A stretch of 10,499 nt of DNA from Phycisphaerae bacterium (lineage in GTDB: Bacteria > Planctomycetota > Phycisphaerae > Sedimentisphaerales > Anaerobacaceae), in NCBI GenBank assembly GCA_030602845.1, contig JAUVYZ010000041.1:1-10499 (forward strand). Reading direction: 5' to 3'. Both the position numbers and the translations under genes were made by a program. The notes under the pieces were generated by a model that made no database searches, was not told the origin of the DNA, and was given only the letters and a program-made list of their open reading frames with translations. Of the stretch, positions 1 to 8,193 are shown piece after piece. Each line of letters starts with the position of its first letter. Position 1 is the first letter of the stretch.

Positions 1-1
1 C

Positions 2-2326
2 GACCGTCCCGTCGCTATTAAGAGCCTGCCGGCCGAGCTGACGGACAACCCGAAGGCGCGGTCGCGCTTCGCTCGCGAGGCGCGGGTCCTGGCATCGTTG
101 AATCACCCAAACATCGCCACAATTTACGAGGAGATCAAAGAAGCCGAGGGCGCCGGCTATCTGGTCCTCGAATATATTCCTGGTGATACGTTAGCTGAAC
201 GAATCCGGCGTGGACGGCTCAAGGTGGAAGAGGTGCTAACGATTGGGCTGCAGATTGCCGAGGCGGTGGCGGCGGCACACGAGCATGGCGTTATCCACCG
301 CGACCTGAAGGCGGGCAATATCAAGATAACGCCGGAAGGGAAGGTGAAGGTGCTGGATTTCGGCCTGGCCAAGGCGGTCGGCGGTGAAACGTTAGACGAG
401 CAAAGCACCATCACCCAGCCGGGCCAGGTACTCGGCACGCCGAGCTATATGAGTCCGGAACAGGTTCGCGGTCAGCCGACCGACGAGCGCAGTGATATCT
501 GGTCGTTCGGCTGTGTGCTTTATGAGATGCTGACCGGCAGGGTCCCCTTCAAAGGCGAGACGATTTCCGACACGCTGGCCGGTGTTCTCGAGCGCACTCC
601 CGACTGGCAGGTGCTGCCGCAAGAGACGCCGGCAAACATTCAGGTTCTGCTGCGCCGCTGCTTGGAGAAGGAGCCACGTCGGCGTTTGCGCGACATGGGT
701 GATATTGCCATCACACTCGAAGACACAACGACCGAATTGCAGCGCTCAACGCTGCCAACGGAACCCGTAAAAGCAGACCGCACTCAACCGACGGAGGGTT
801 CGAGGCGTGCATTGCCTTGGTTCATTATTGGCGCGGCCATGACTATAGTGGTGTTCTTTGCATTCATCATAGTGTTCAAATTGGTCAGGCCTCCTGAAAA
901 ACAGCAGGAAAAAGTAATTTCGGCGTCTGCTTTAAGACCCATCAAGGCGATTGTGGTACTGCCATTCGAGAATCTTTCCGGCGACCCGGAGCAGGAGTAC
1001 TTCGTGGACGGCATGACGAACGCTTTGAGCGCTGAACTCGGCAAAATCAAAGCCCTGAGAGTCATCTCACGTACATCGGCCATGCGCTACAAAGACACGG
1101 ACAAGTCGGTGCCGGAAATCGCAGAGGAACTCGGTGTCGATGCCATGATTGAAGGGTCGGTCTTCAAGGTGGGCAATGATGTACGTGTAACGGCGCAGCT
1201 CGTCGATGGAAGGACCGATGCACATTTGTGGTCCGAGAACTACACGGGAACCCTCACCAATATCCTGGCGCTGCAAAGCGAAGTGACACTGGCCATCGCG
1301 CGGGAGATCGAGGCTGCACTAACTCCCGAGGAAGAAGCTCGCATCACACGCACGAAAGCGGTCAATCCCGAAGCCTATGAGGCCTACCTGCTGGGCAGAC
1401 ACTACTTAAACGTGGCGCTGGAACCGGATATCGAGGTGGCCATTGAATACTTCAAAAGGGCGATTGAAATAGACTCAACCTACGCCATTGCCTACGCCGG
1501 CCTGGCCGATGCATATATGTTTTTTGGAGCCTCCAACATTCGTTCTCCGGAAAACACCTGGCCAAATGCGCAAGCCGCAGCAGAAAAGGCGCTGGCCATA
1601 GATGAAGGATTGGCGGAGGCGCACGCCTCGCTGGCCATGGTAAAATCATGGTTTGAATGGGACTGGCCCGGGGCCGAAAGGGAATTCAGGCGGGCCCTTG
1701 AAATTAACCCGAACAGCGCGGACGCTCTTTCAAGGTATTCTGAGTTTTTACGGGCTATGGAACGATATGATGAAGCCATAGCACAGATTGAACGAGCATT
1801 GGAACTCGACCCGTACTCTTTTAACGTGAAGTTGATTAAGGCTTGGATTCTGAGCCAGGCGGGGCACTACGCGGAAGCCATACTGGTATCAGAGAATATG
1901 ATCGATTCGGATCCTGATTACCCATTGAGCTACTGGACGCTCGCCTATGCCTACGCAAGCCAGAGGATGTATGAGGAAGCCGTCGCTCCGCTGCAAACTT
2001 CGATGGCTCTTTTAGAAGTTGACATAAACGATGAGCTTGGGATTCTCGGATACCTCTATGGCCGGCTGGGTCGGAAAGCCGAGGCGCTAAAACAGCTTGA
2101 GGAGCTGGACAAATTGGCTGCGAAAGGGAGATATGTATCGCCCCTGAATCGAGCCTGGGTCTACATCGGCATCGACGACAAGGACCGCGCCTTTGCATTG
2201 CTCGACGAAGGATACGACAGGCATGCGTCCTGGCTGGGCCTACTGAACGTAGACCCGTGGTACGAGCCTCTGCGCGGCGACCCACGGTTCGAAGACCTGC
2301 TGCGCCGCATGAACTTCCCGGAGTAG
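2..2326 (+). CDS. Membrane-anchored Ser/Thr protein kinase with TolB/FlgO-like and TPR domains (5' partial)
   Basis: Hanks-type Ser/Thr kinase whose N-terminus, including the glycine-rich loop, lies left of the window. The frame is open from position 2, so the first internal start-like codon (TTG at 98) is not the true start. Residues are counted from the codon at 2. VAIK gives the ATP-binding Lys7 and the helix-C Glu is E26. HRDLKAGN holds catalytic Asp101, the DFG Asp is residue 119, and GTPSYMSPE closes the activation segment near 146-153. A hydrophobic helix follows two Arg at about 272-294. Then comes a domain starting VLPFENLSGDPEQEYFVDGM (about 314-440), which resembles the TolB/FlgO-like N-terminal domain found in kinases and adenylate cyclases. 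TPR-like repeats run from about 455 to 735. The ending (RGDPRFEDLLRRM) is typical of this family, so the C-terminus is intact. The kinase should be cytoplasmic and the rest extracytoplasmic. The substrate is unknown. Confidence 0.94.
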   Translation, partial: DRPVAIKSLPAELTDNPKARSRFAREARVLASLNHPNIATIYEEIKEAEGAGYLVLEYIPGDTLAERIRRGRLKVEEVLTIGLQIAEAVAAAHEHGVIHRDLKAGNIKITPEGKVKVLDFGLAKAVGGETLDEQSTITQPGQVLGTPSYMSPEQVRGQPTDERSDIWSFGCVLYEMLTGRVPFKGETISDTLAGVLERTPDWQVLPQETPANIQVLLRRCLEKEPRRRLRDMGDIAITLEDTTTELQRSTLPTEPVKADRTQPTEGSRRALPWFIIGAAMTIVVFFAFIIVFKLVRPPEKQQEKVISASALRPIKAIVVLPFENLSGDPEQEYFVDGMTNALSAELGKIKALRVISRTSAMRYKDTDKSVPEIAEELGVDAMIEGSVFKVGNDVRVTAQLVDGRTDAHLWSENYTGTLTNILALQSEVTLAIAREIEAALTPEEEARITRTKAVNPEAYEAYLLGRHYLNVALEPDIEVAIEYFKRAIEIDSTYAIAYAGLADAYMFFGASNIRSPENTWPNAQAAAEKALAIDEGLAEAHASLAMVKSWFEWDWPGAEREFRRALEINPNSADALSRYSEFLRAMERYDEAIAQIERALELDPYSFNVKLIKAWILSQAGHYAEAILVSENMIDSDPDYPLSYWTLAYAYASQRMYEEAVAPLQTSMALLEVDINDELGILGYLYGRLGRKAEALKQLEELDKLAAKGRYVSPLNRAWVYIGIDDKDRAFALLDEGYDRHASWLGLLNVDPWYEPLRGDPRFEDLLRRMNFPE

Positions 2327-2386
2327 ACAGGCAAATAGTTTAATCTGATTGGCAAAACCGTATTGGAGTTCTTGTAAGGGCTTTCA

Positions 2387-5300
2387 ATGAGTGATGCTGA
2401 GGAAAAAAACGATAAGCGGGCAGATGAGGAGGAAGCTATTCCTACAGCAAGTTTCGGGGCTGGAGTAGTAGGGCCGGGCAGCGAAATCGGTCCGTATAAG
2501 CTGCTCAGCGTGCTTGGCGAAGGCGGCTATGGTATAGTGTATCTGGCCGAGCGTCAGAGACCGGTCAAACGCCGGGTAGCACTGAAGGTCATCAAGCCGG
2601 GTATGGATACGAAACAGGTCATCGCCCGCTTCGAGGCTGAACGGCAGGCACTGGCCCTGCTGGAGCATCCGAATATCGCCCACGTGTTCAATGCAGGCAC
2701 GACTGAGGCCGGGCGGCCATACTTCGTGATGGAATACGTCAAGGGCGTCCCTATCACCGAACACTGCGACCGGCACAAGCTGACCATCGAGGAGCGTCTT
2801 AATCTCTTCCTGCGAGTCTGCGAGGCGGTCCAGCACGCCCACCAAAAAGGCATTATCCACCGGGACATCAAGCCATCGAATGTGCAGGTGGCCATCGAGG
2901 GCGAACAGGCGGTGCCTAAGGTGATAGATTTCGGGGTGGCCAAGGCCATCAGTCAGTCGTTGACAGAGCGGACGCTGGTTACCGAGCAGGGCCAGTTTGT
3001 CGGCACGCCGGAGTATATGAGTCCTGAGCAGGCAGAGATGACCGGCCAGGATGTTGATACTCGAACAGACATCTACTCGCTGGGTGTGGTGTTCTACCAG
3101 TTGCTGACCGGTGTACTGCCTTTCGAGGCGAAGACACTTCGTGAAGGTGGGGTTGACCACATTCGTCAGGTCATCCGCGAAGAAGACCCGAAGACGCCGA
3201 GCACCCGGCTGAGCACGATTTCAGGGGAAGAATCTGCGAAGTTGGCCCGATTGCGTCGCACGGATATTCGAACATTAGGGCGGAAGTTGCATGGAGATTT
3301 GGATTGGATCACGCTCAAGGCGATGGAGAAGGACCGGACGCGGCGTTATCAGACGGCCCACGCTTTGGGCGAGGACATCCAGCGGCACCTGACCCACGAG
3401 CCGGTAATAGCTGGGCCGCCCAGCACCATATACCGTCTGAAAAAATTCCTGCGTAAATACCGAACACAAGCTATTGCTGCAGCGATGGCGGCGGTTTTAG
3501 TTGCTGCTCTGGCAGCGGTTTTTGTGATGTACGTTCAGGCCGTTAGTAGAGGTAAAGAGGCCGAATCCCTCAAACATAAAGACATTCTGTCGAAGGCAAT
3601 GGAATTGCGTTCCAGCGGACAGTTCCAGGAGGCCCTGACCAAAGTCGAAACCATTGTCGATAGCGAACACGTTGGCCCTAAAGCGCATCTGCTGCGCGGG
3701 CGACTCGTTCTGGAGTTACAGGGGCCTGCCGCTGCTGTGAAAGAACTTCAGAAGCTGCTGACCGAACGAGATGAGATTGCGTGCCAGGCCCATTTTCTTC
3801 TTGCGAGGATATATCTGGAAAGCGACCCTGGTGACCTTGAAACAACAGAAGAATACCAGCAGAAGGCAAAAGAACATCAGCAAAAAGGCGAGAAGTTATT
3901 TTCGGAGTCTGCCGAGGCGTACTTCAACCGTTCTATGATGGCCGGCACCGTGGATAAAACTCTTGAATGGTTGAACAAGGCCATAGACCTTGAACCGGGC
4001 CATTATGACTCTCTGGAAGCGCGAGCCCTGGCATACTATGCGCTCAGGAAATATGACAGGATGGAGATAGACGCATATGTAATGATTGGGAATGAATCGA
4101 ATAATTCGCAGGGTTACGCCCTTCGTGCGATCGCTCGGCGGGAAAAGGCGATAAGACAAAGTGAAAAGGAACTATTTGGTGAAGCCATCAGGGACCACAA
4201 TAAGGCAATCAAACTTTCGTCTGCCGAGGCGGAACTTTATGACCAGCGCCGCCGGACGCACATGCAAATGGGCAATTACGAACAGGTGCTCTCGGATGCA
4301 CGGGAGTGTGTCCGACTTCGACCGGATGAGAAGATGTATCACTTTCACGTTTTCTGTGCCCTCGCTGCTTCGGGCTACTATGATGAAGCGAAGGTCAAAT
4401 ACGACACAATCATTAAATCCGGCCTAATGACAAAACGGCGGCTTGTTCTATCGGCTGCGAAATACGTATCTGACACATTAGATGCAGGTCTATCATGGCA
4501 CCCACCGCAGCGCAAACCTGAAGGGGCAGCTTTTTTGGCGATGCGTGAATCGGCCGAAATTTATGAGCAGTTGGCTAAAAAGGCGAAACGGGTGGTGGCC
4601 GAGGGGTTTCATGCTACCTGGTCGCCCGACGGAGCCGAACTCGCCTACAGTTGTGGAATTCACGGCTTTAGCGGCATCGAAATCCTTAATCTCGAGTCGG
4701 GAAAGACCCGGCTATTGACGGTCCCTGGTTTTGACCCGGCATGGTCTCCTGATGGTAAGTATATTGCCTTTGTCCGCGCTCGAAAGCCCCTATTACTTGT
4801 TGAACTTACTGCCGAACATGAGGCTGACGTTGCGCCTCATGGGCAGCGAGAGGTCTGGATTATCAAGTCAGACGGCACGGAGGACCCGCGGTTGCTGGCC
4901 AAGGGACACTTTCCTTGCTGGAGCCGTGACTCAAGGCGGGTTTTTTACCACTGGCAAAAGGACATGAAACTATACTCGATTTCCATCGAGGACGGTGCAA
5001 AGCCGACACCGCTCATCTGGTGTCCCAGTTATTATCCCGTAGTATCACCGGATGAAAAATATGTCGCCTATGGGCGGCAGGGCAGCGAGCGCCGAATCGT
5101 GGAGCTAACCACCAAGTCAATCGTTGCGAGCTGGATGGCGCCTTTGGTAAGAGGATGGGGTTTTCTGAACTGGTCGCCAAACGGGCAAGAACTGAGCATG
5201 GCAGACTTTCACAATTTAGGGCTTTGGATCTACGAACTCGACAAAAAAAAGGCCTCAAAGGTCCTGAGCGGTTCATTCGGGTCGTGTAGCTGGTCACGGC

Positions 5301-7018
5301 CTGATATGAGCCGGTTCGCCTTCCAAAGGGTATATGGGGATCTCTATCGCGAAATCTGGGTCGCCAACCTCGAACCCAACGTATCCACTATCGAAGCACT
5401 TGGGCCGGGGCGAACGGTTGAAGAACATTGTCAGGAGATGGTCGACTACTATACCCGCCGAATTGATACCGAGCCTGAAGACGCAGAAAACTACCTTTAT
5501 CTGGACAGACTCCTAAGAAGCCTTGGCCTGCTGGGTATGGAGCATTACCGCAGTGGTGCCTACGAGGAAGCTCTCATGACGTTGACACGTATCGACAAGC
5601 TCCGCCGGACTGTGCTTAACATTCAATCCCATCCCCGAGACGCAGTGTTCACTGCGATGGCGCTGCACCAGCTCGGCCACGACCGGGAAGCGGAAGCCGC
5701 TCTTAGTCAACTGCGTTGCCTGTTTGAGGATGGTAAGCACAGCGACGAAGAAAAATACCTTTATGAGGCGGAACAACTCTTAGCCGGGGAAAAAAGCGAA
5801 GTCCATCTCGTCTGGGAACACATTAAATCCGGAAAGCTGAAAGAGGCTTGTCAACTGGTAGAAGAGCTGCGGTCATTGCCGCGCCAGGAATATACTGAGA
5901 TTGCTGGAAGCATAGAAAGTGCTATCAAGTCCTTAGCCAGGGCGTATTACGAACGTGGCAAAAGTGTCGGGCGCCGCGGTGGAGGATACGGCGAAGCGAT
6001 TAGCGATTATGAGGCAGCGGTGCGTGTTGACCCGAACTACGCGCTGGGCTTTACCGATCTGGCCTGGTTGCGAGCTGCGTGCCCAGCGGGTAAGTTTCGC
6101 GATGGCGCCAAGGCAATCGAGAACGCTACCAAAGCCTGCGAACTGACGAACTGGAAGGACCACCGCTACGTCGGCACCCTCGCGGCCGTCTATGCCGAGG
6201 TCGGTGATTTCGCTGCCGCCGTCAAGTGGCAGAAAAAAGCGATTGATTTATTGACCGAGGATAAACGCGATAAGTGGCAGGCCAGTTATGAATCGAGGCT
6301 GAGACTGTACCAATCGGGCAAGCCCTACCATGGGGGCAATTTATGGAGCTTTTCGACGAGCATAATGGTCGGCTGGTGGAAATTTGACCGGATAGAAGGC
6401 CAGACCGCTGTTGATTCATCCGGCAGTGGTCTGGACGGCAAACTCGTGGGGGGCGCACACATCATTTCAGAACCCGTAAGAGGTAATGTCCTGAGTCTCG
6501 ACGGTGACGGTGACTATGTAAATTGCGGAAATAATCCGGCCTTCGACATTACTGGTGAGATCACAGTCGCGTGTTGGGTAAAGGTCAACATGTTTGACAA
6601 GATATGGCAAGCAATCGTGGCCAAGGGAGATTCCAGCTGGAGGTTACATAGAGATAAGAACACCGACAGTGTTGCGTTTGCCTTTTCCCCCTGGCCAGGT
6701 AGCCATTCCTCGGCTTACGGGAACATCTCCGTGAACGATGGAAAATGGCATCATATTGCCGGTGTGTATGATGGGACAAAAATGTACCTGTATGTGGATG
6801 GCGAATTAGATGTTTCCGCCGAGGCTACGGGCAGGATAAATACCAATAGCTGGGAAGTCTTGATTGGTGAAAATGCCGAACAGCCGGGACGCTTTTGGAA
6901 CGGCCTGATTGACGATGTGCGGATTTACAGTTATGCGCTTAGCGAAGACGAGATAAAAGCCCTTTATGCCGGCAAGGGCCCCGGCCCAACAGAAGACCGA
7001 AAGGCTGACGACAGATGA
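2387..7018 (+). CDS. Giant receptor-like Ser/Thr kinase: kinase-TM-TPR-TolB propeller-TPR-LamG
   Basis: Complete 1543-residue protein. The ATG at 2387 follows TAAGGG by 6 nt and lies 60 nt after the upstream kinase gene. The kinase domain is about 36-335: GEGGYG loop 44-49, Lys67, Glu85, HRD with Asp160, DFG 181-183, GTPEYMSPEQA 206-216. All catalytic residues are present. A basic stretch (LKKFLRKYR) precedes an Ala/Val-rich membrane helix at about 362-383, placing the kinase in the cytoplasm. TPR-like helices fill about 400-700. Six WSPDG-type motifs near 744, 785, 844, 885, 928 and 968 suggest a six-bladed TolB/PD40 propeller. More TPRs follow (about 1015-1310). A LamG-like jellyroll occupies about 1326-1527 (GWWKFD, GDGDYVNCG, WHHIAGVYDG, LIDDVRIY). 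The last residues are encoded by a short tandem repeat, and the stop codon lies inside it. The protein probably senses a polysaccharide or protein outside the membrane. That role is inferred. Confidence 0.95.
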   Translation: MSDAEEKNDKRADEEEAIPTASFGAGVVGPGSEIGPYKLLSVLGEGGYGIVYLAERQRPVKRRVALKVIKPGMDTKQVIARFEAERQALALLEHPNIAHVFNAGTTEAGRPYFVMEYVKGVPITEHCDRHKLTIEERLNLFLRVCEAVQHAHQKGIIHRDIKPSNVQVAIEGEQAVPKVIDFGVAKAISQSLTERTLVTEQGQFVGTPEYMSPEQAEMTGQDVDTRTDIYSLGVVFYQLLTGVLPFEAKTLREGGVDHIRQVIREEDPKTPSTRLSTISGEESAKLARLRRTDIRTLGRKLHGDLDWITLKAMEKDRTRRYQTAHALGEDIQRHLTHEPVIAGPPSTIYRLKKFLRKYRTQAIAAAMAAVLVAALAAVFVMYVQAVSRGKEAESLKHKDILSKAMELRSSGQFQEALTKVETIVDSEHVGPKAHLLRGRLVLELQGPAAAVKELQKLLTERDEIACQAHFLLARIYLESDPGDLETTEEYQQKAKEHQQKGEKLFSESAEAYFNRSMMAGTVDKTLEWLNKAIDLEPGHYDSLEARALAYYALRKYDRMEIDAYVMIGNESNNSQGYALRAIARREKAIRQSEKELFGEAIRDHNKAIKLSSAEAELYDQRRRTHMQMGNYEQVLSDARECVRLRPDEKMYHFHVFCALAASGYYDEAKVKYDTIIKSGLMTKRRLVLSAAKYVSDTLDAGLSWHPPQRKPEGAAFLAMRESAEIYEQLAKKAKRVVAEGFHATWSPDGAELAYSCGIHGFSGIEILNLESGKTRLLTVPGFDPAWSPDGKYIAFVRARKPLLLVELTAEHEADVAPHGQREVWIIKSDGTEDPRLLAKGHFPCWSRDSRRVFYHWQKDMKLYSISIEDGAKPTPLIWCPSYYPVVSPDEKYVAYGRQGSERRIVELTTKSIVASWMAPLVRGWGFLNWSPNGQELSMADFHNLGLWIYELDKKKASKVLSGSFGSCSWSRPDMSRFAFQRVYGDLYREIWVANLEPNVSTIEALGPGRTVEEHCQEMVDYYTRRIDTEPEDAENYLYLDRLLRSLGLLGMEHYRSGAYEEALMTLTRIDKLRRTVLNIQSHPRDAVFTAMALHQLGHDREAEAALSQLRCLFEDGKHSDEEKYLYEAEQLLAGEKSEVHLVWEHIKSGKLKEACQLVEELRSLPRQEYTEIAGSIESAIKSLARAYYERGKSVGRRGGGYGEAISDYEAAVRVDPNYALGFTDLAWLRAACPAGKFRDGAKAIENATKACELTNWKDHRYVGTLAAVYAEVGDFAAAVKWQKKAIDLLTEDKRDKWQASYESRLRLYQSGKPYHGGNLWSFSTSIMVGWWKFDRIEGQTAVDSSGSGLDGKLVGGAHIISEPVRGNVLSLDGDGDYVNCGNNPAFDITGEITVACWVKVNMFDKIWQAIVAKGDSSWRLHRDKNTDSVAFAFSPWPGSHSSAYGNISVNDGKWHHIAGVYDGTKMYLYVDGELDVSAEATGRINTNSWEVLIGENAEQPGRFWNGLIDDVRIYSYALSEDEIKALYAGKGPGPTEDRKADDR

Positions 7019-7037
7019 CAGACGACGGATGACAGGG
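7010..7037 (+). repeat. Degenerate heptamer array, consensus GACRGAN (4 units)
   Basis: Four consecutive 7-nt units; the third is GACGGAT and the last deviates at one site (GACAGGG). The stop codon of the giant kinase (7016-7018) is formed across the boundary of the first two units, so the array starts inside the coding sequence and runs on after it. The same repeat family recurs at 8005-8038 after the next gene, and GACGGATGAC is identical in both (7024-7033 and 8025-8034). Confidence 0.75.
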
Positions 7038-7053
7038 CTAAACATAAAGACAA

Positions 7054-7075
7054 CCCCCAAATAAATTTGTGGGGG
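7054..7075 (+). repeat. CCCCCA/TGGGGG inverted repeat
   Basis: A 6-bp G/C arm pair (7054-7059 with 7070-7075) encloses an A/T-rich loop, or alternatively CCCCC/GGGGG with an inner AAAT/ATTT stem and a two-base bulge. It sits 36 nt after the kinase stop codon and could weakly end transcription or protect the 3' end. No T-tract follows, so it is not called a terminator. Confidence 0.5.
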
Positions 7076-7076
7076 C

Positions 7077-7101
7077 AGATTCCCACTTTCGCGGGGATGA
7101 C
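7077..7101 (+). repeat. Imperfect palindrome A (AGATTCCC...GGGGATGAC)
   Basis: The arms TTCCC and GGGGA surround C-TTTC-G with one A/C mismatch. The reverse complement (TCATCCCCGCGAAAGTGGGA) resembles the TCATTCCCGCGAAAGCGGGA type of dispersed intergenic palindrome, known here from memory only. The element ends 2 nt before the ATG of the DUF72 gene, and its GGGG (7093-7096) is the only ribosome-binding-like stretch near that start. Confidence 0.6.
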
Positions 7102-7103
7102 GA

Positions 7104-8006
7104 ATGGTGGGTAAGGTTTATATAGGTATAGCGGGGTGGTCGTATCCGGACTGGAAGGGGATTGTGTATGCCGGGGCGAAGATTGACCAGCTTGAATACA
7201 TAAGCAGATTTGTCGATTGTGTTGAAATTAACAATACTTTTTACCGGCCGCCATCTGAAAAGACCACAAAATCGTGGCTGCAAAGCGCCTCGAAAAAGAC
7301 AGATTTTTTCTTTACGGCAAAGCTGCATCGAAACTTTACCCACGAAGGCAAGATTGATGCTGAAATGGTGAAGCAGTTCCATACGGGTTTTGAGCCATTC
7401 CTCAAAGCAGATAAGTTAAAACATCTGCTGGTTCAATTCAGATATGACTTTGCTGATTGTCAGATGAGCCAGCAGCACCTGGCGGAGATTGTAAAGAACT
7501 TCTCTGATGCCTTCGGCCTGGCGGTAGAGGTAAGGCATAAATCGTGGCAGGAAAAAGATGCGTTGAAATTCTTACAGGAGCTTGGGGTAACGGTGGCCAA
7601 CCTTGATTATCCAATTAGCTGGAATTCATTCAATATGCAGCACTGTACCGTAGGCAGCAACGGCTATTTTAGAATGCACGGCAGAAACGAAGAAAAGTGG
7701 TTCAGCAAAGCCGGCAGAGACGAAATTTATAACTACTATTACGGTAGTGACGAGCTCGCCGGGATAAAGAAAAGGATCGATAGATTAGCTGAGGCGTTCG
7801 AGACACTTACGGTTATTGCTAACAACCATTATCGAGGCGCTGAACTTGCCAACGCCATTGAGCTAAAGGCGTTACTTAGCGGCGAAAAGCAGCCTGTCCC
7901 TGAAGGTCTTTTGAGGACCTATCCGAATCTGGCAGGGATTGCGTTAAAATCAGATAAACCACCAAATGAAATTGGGGGACATTTGTCATTTGCAAACTGG
8001 CATTGA
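7104..8006 (+). CDS. DUF72 (YecE-like) family TIM-barrel protein
   Basis: A 300-residue protein of the DUF72/YecE family, predicted to be a soluble TIM-barrel whose biochemical role is not firmly established. Family signatures are visible in order: GIAGWSYPDWKG near the N-terminus (residues 8-19), VEINNTFYRPPS (about 40-51), FFFTAKLHRNFTH, EVRHKSW (about 142-148), YFRMHGRN (about 188-195) and NNHYRGAELANAIEL (about 246-260). Length is close to the usual 240-300 residues; the last 20 or so after NLAGIAL look like a nonconserved tail. The ATG at 7104 is chosen because the GIAGWSY strand follows at once, and GGGG lies 7 nt upstream within palindrome A. The gene stands alone: repeat-filled gaps of 85 and 187 nt flank it, with GACRGAN arrays on both sides. 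Confidence 0.93.
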   Translation: MVGKVYIGIAGWSYPDWKGIVYAGAKIDQLEYISRFVDCVEINNTFYRPPSEKTTKSWLQSASKKTDFFFTAKLHRNFTHEGKIDAEMVKQFHTGFEPFLKADKLKHLLVQFRYDFADCQMSQQHLAEIVKNFSDAFGLAVEVRHKSWQEKDALKFLQELGVTVANLDYPISWNSFNMQHCTVGSNGYFRMHGRNEEKWFSKAGRDEIYNYYYGSDELAGIKKRIDRLAEAFETLTVIANNHYRGAELANAIELKALLSGEKQPVPEGLLRTYPNLAGIALKSDKPPNEIGGHLSFANWH

Positions 8007-8038
8007 CGAAGACAGAGGACAGAAGACGGATGACGGAG
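8005..8038 (+). repeat. Degenerate heptamer array, consensus GACRGAN (4 units plus a 6-nt unit)
   Basis: A 6-nt variant (8005-8010) is followed by four exact-length 7-nt units from 8011 to 8038, each starting GAC and carrying GA at positions 5-6 (for example GACAGAG, GACGGAT). The GA of the DUF72 stop codon (8004-8006) belongs to the first unit. It is the same family and orientation as the array at 7010-7037. Confidence 0.75.
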
Positions 8039-8048
8039 ATCATTCTGA

Positions 8049-8083
8049 TTGATTATTGATAATTGACTATTGGTAATTGATTA
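8049..8083 (+). repeat. Degenerate heptamer array, consensus TTGRYWA (5 units)
   Basis: Five consecutive 7-nt units without any indel; the first and last are identical (TTGATTA) and those between differ at one to three positions. The array lies 10 nt after the GACRGAN array and is unrelated to it in sequence, but has the same period. It is A/T-rich and non-coding. Confidence 0.75.
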
Positions 8084-8114
8084 GGGGAAGGGTAAGAATT
8101 CAGATATAAAACGG

Positions 8115-8143
8115 TTTTCATAGACGGGGTGCGCGGGTAAAAT
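8115..8143 (+). promoter_or_regulatory. Candidate sigma-70-type promoter for the rhomboid operon
   Basis: TTTTCA (8115-8120, four of six matches to TTGACA) is separated by exactly 17 nt from TAAAAT (8138-8143, five of six matches to TATAAT). Transcription would begin near 8150, giving a leader of about 45 nt before the GTG start. This non-repeat part of the 187-nt gap is where a promoter for the three following genes is expected. The evidence is only sequence match and position. Confidence 0.35.
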
Positions 8144-8178
8144 GAGCCGGTAAATTTGAACTGGCGGTATGGCTTTGC

Positions 8179-8183
8179 AGGAG
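8179..8183 (+). promoter_or_regulatory. Ribosome binding site supporting the GTG start
   Basis: AGGAG, 10 nt before the GTG at 8194. An in-frame TGA at 8188-8190 rules out any earlier start, so this site and the conserved-looking N-terminus (FIPYRVDVP) fix GTG as the start. Confidence 0.6.
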
Positions 8184-8193
8184 TGTTTGAAGC

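Noticed and set aside
98..100. TTG as the start codon of the first kinase
   Set aside because: The frame is open from position 2 and the upstream codons encode VAIK and the helix-C Glu, which belong to the kinase domain. The real start is outside the window.
1836..2285. Minus-strand open frame of 149 codons antisense to the TPR region
   Set aside because: It is rich in Arg, Ser and Pro, as expected for a shadow frame, has no recognisable motif, and lies opposite clear TPR coding sequence.
2384..3160. Long minus-strand open frame (258 codons) antisense to the kinase
   Set aside because: The plus strand here encodes a kinase domain with every conserved motif. The antisense product shows no recognisable domain, and long antisense frames are common opposite G/C-rich coding DNA.
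7054..7075. Rho-independent terminator after the giant kinase
   Set aside because: The stem is plausible but is followed by CAGATT rather than a run of T.
8005..8083. CRISPR-like array
   Set aside because: Units are 7 nt, directly abutting and without spacers, and no cas gene is present.
8077..8110. Promoter with TTGATT as -35 and TATAAA as -10
   Set aside because: The spacing is 22 nt, too long for a sigma-70 promoter, and TTGATT is a unit of the heptamer array. The TTTTCA/TAAAAT pair with 17-nt spacing fits better.
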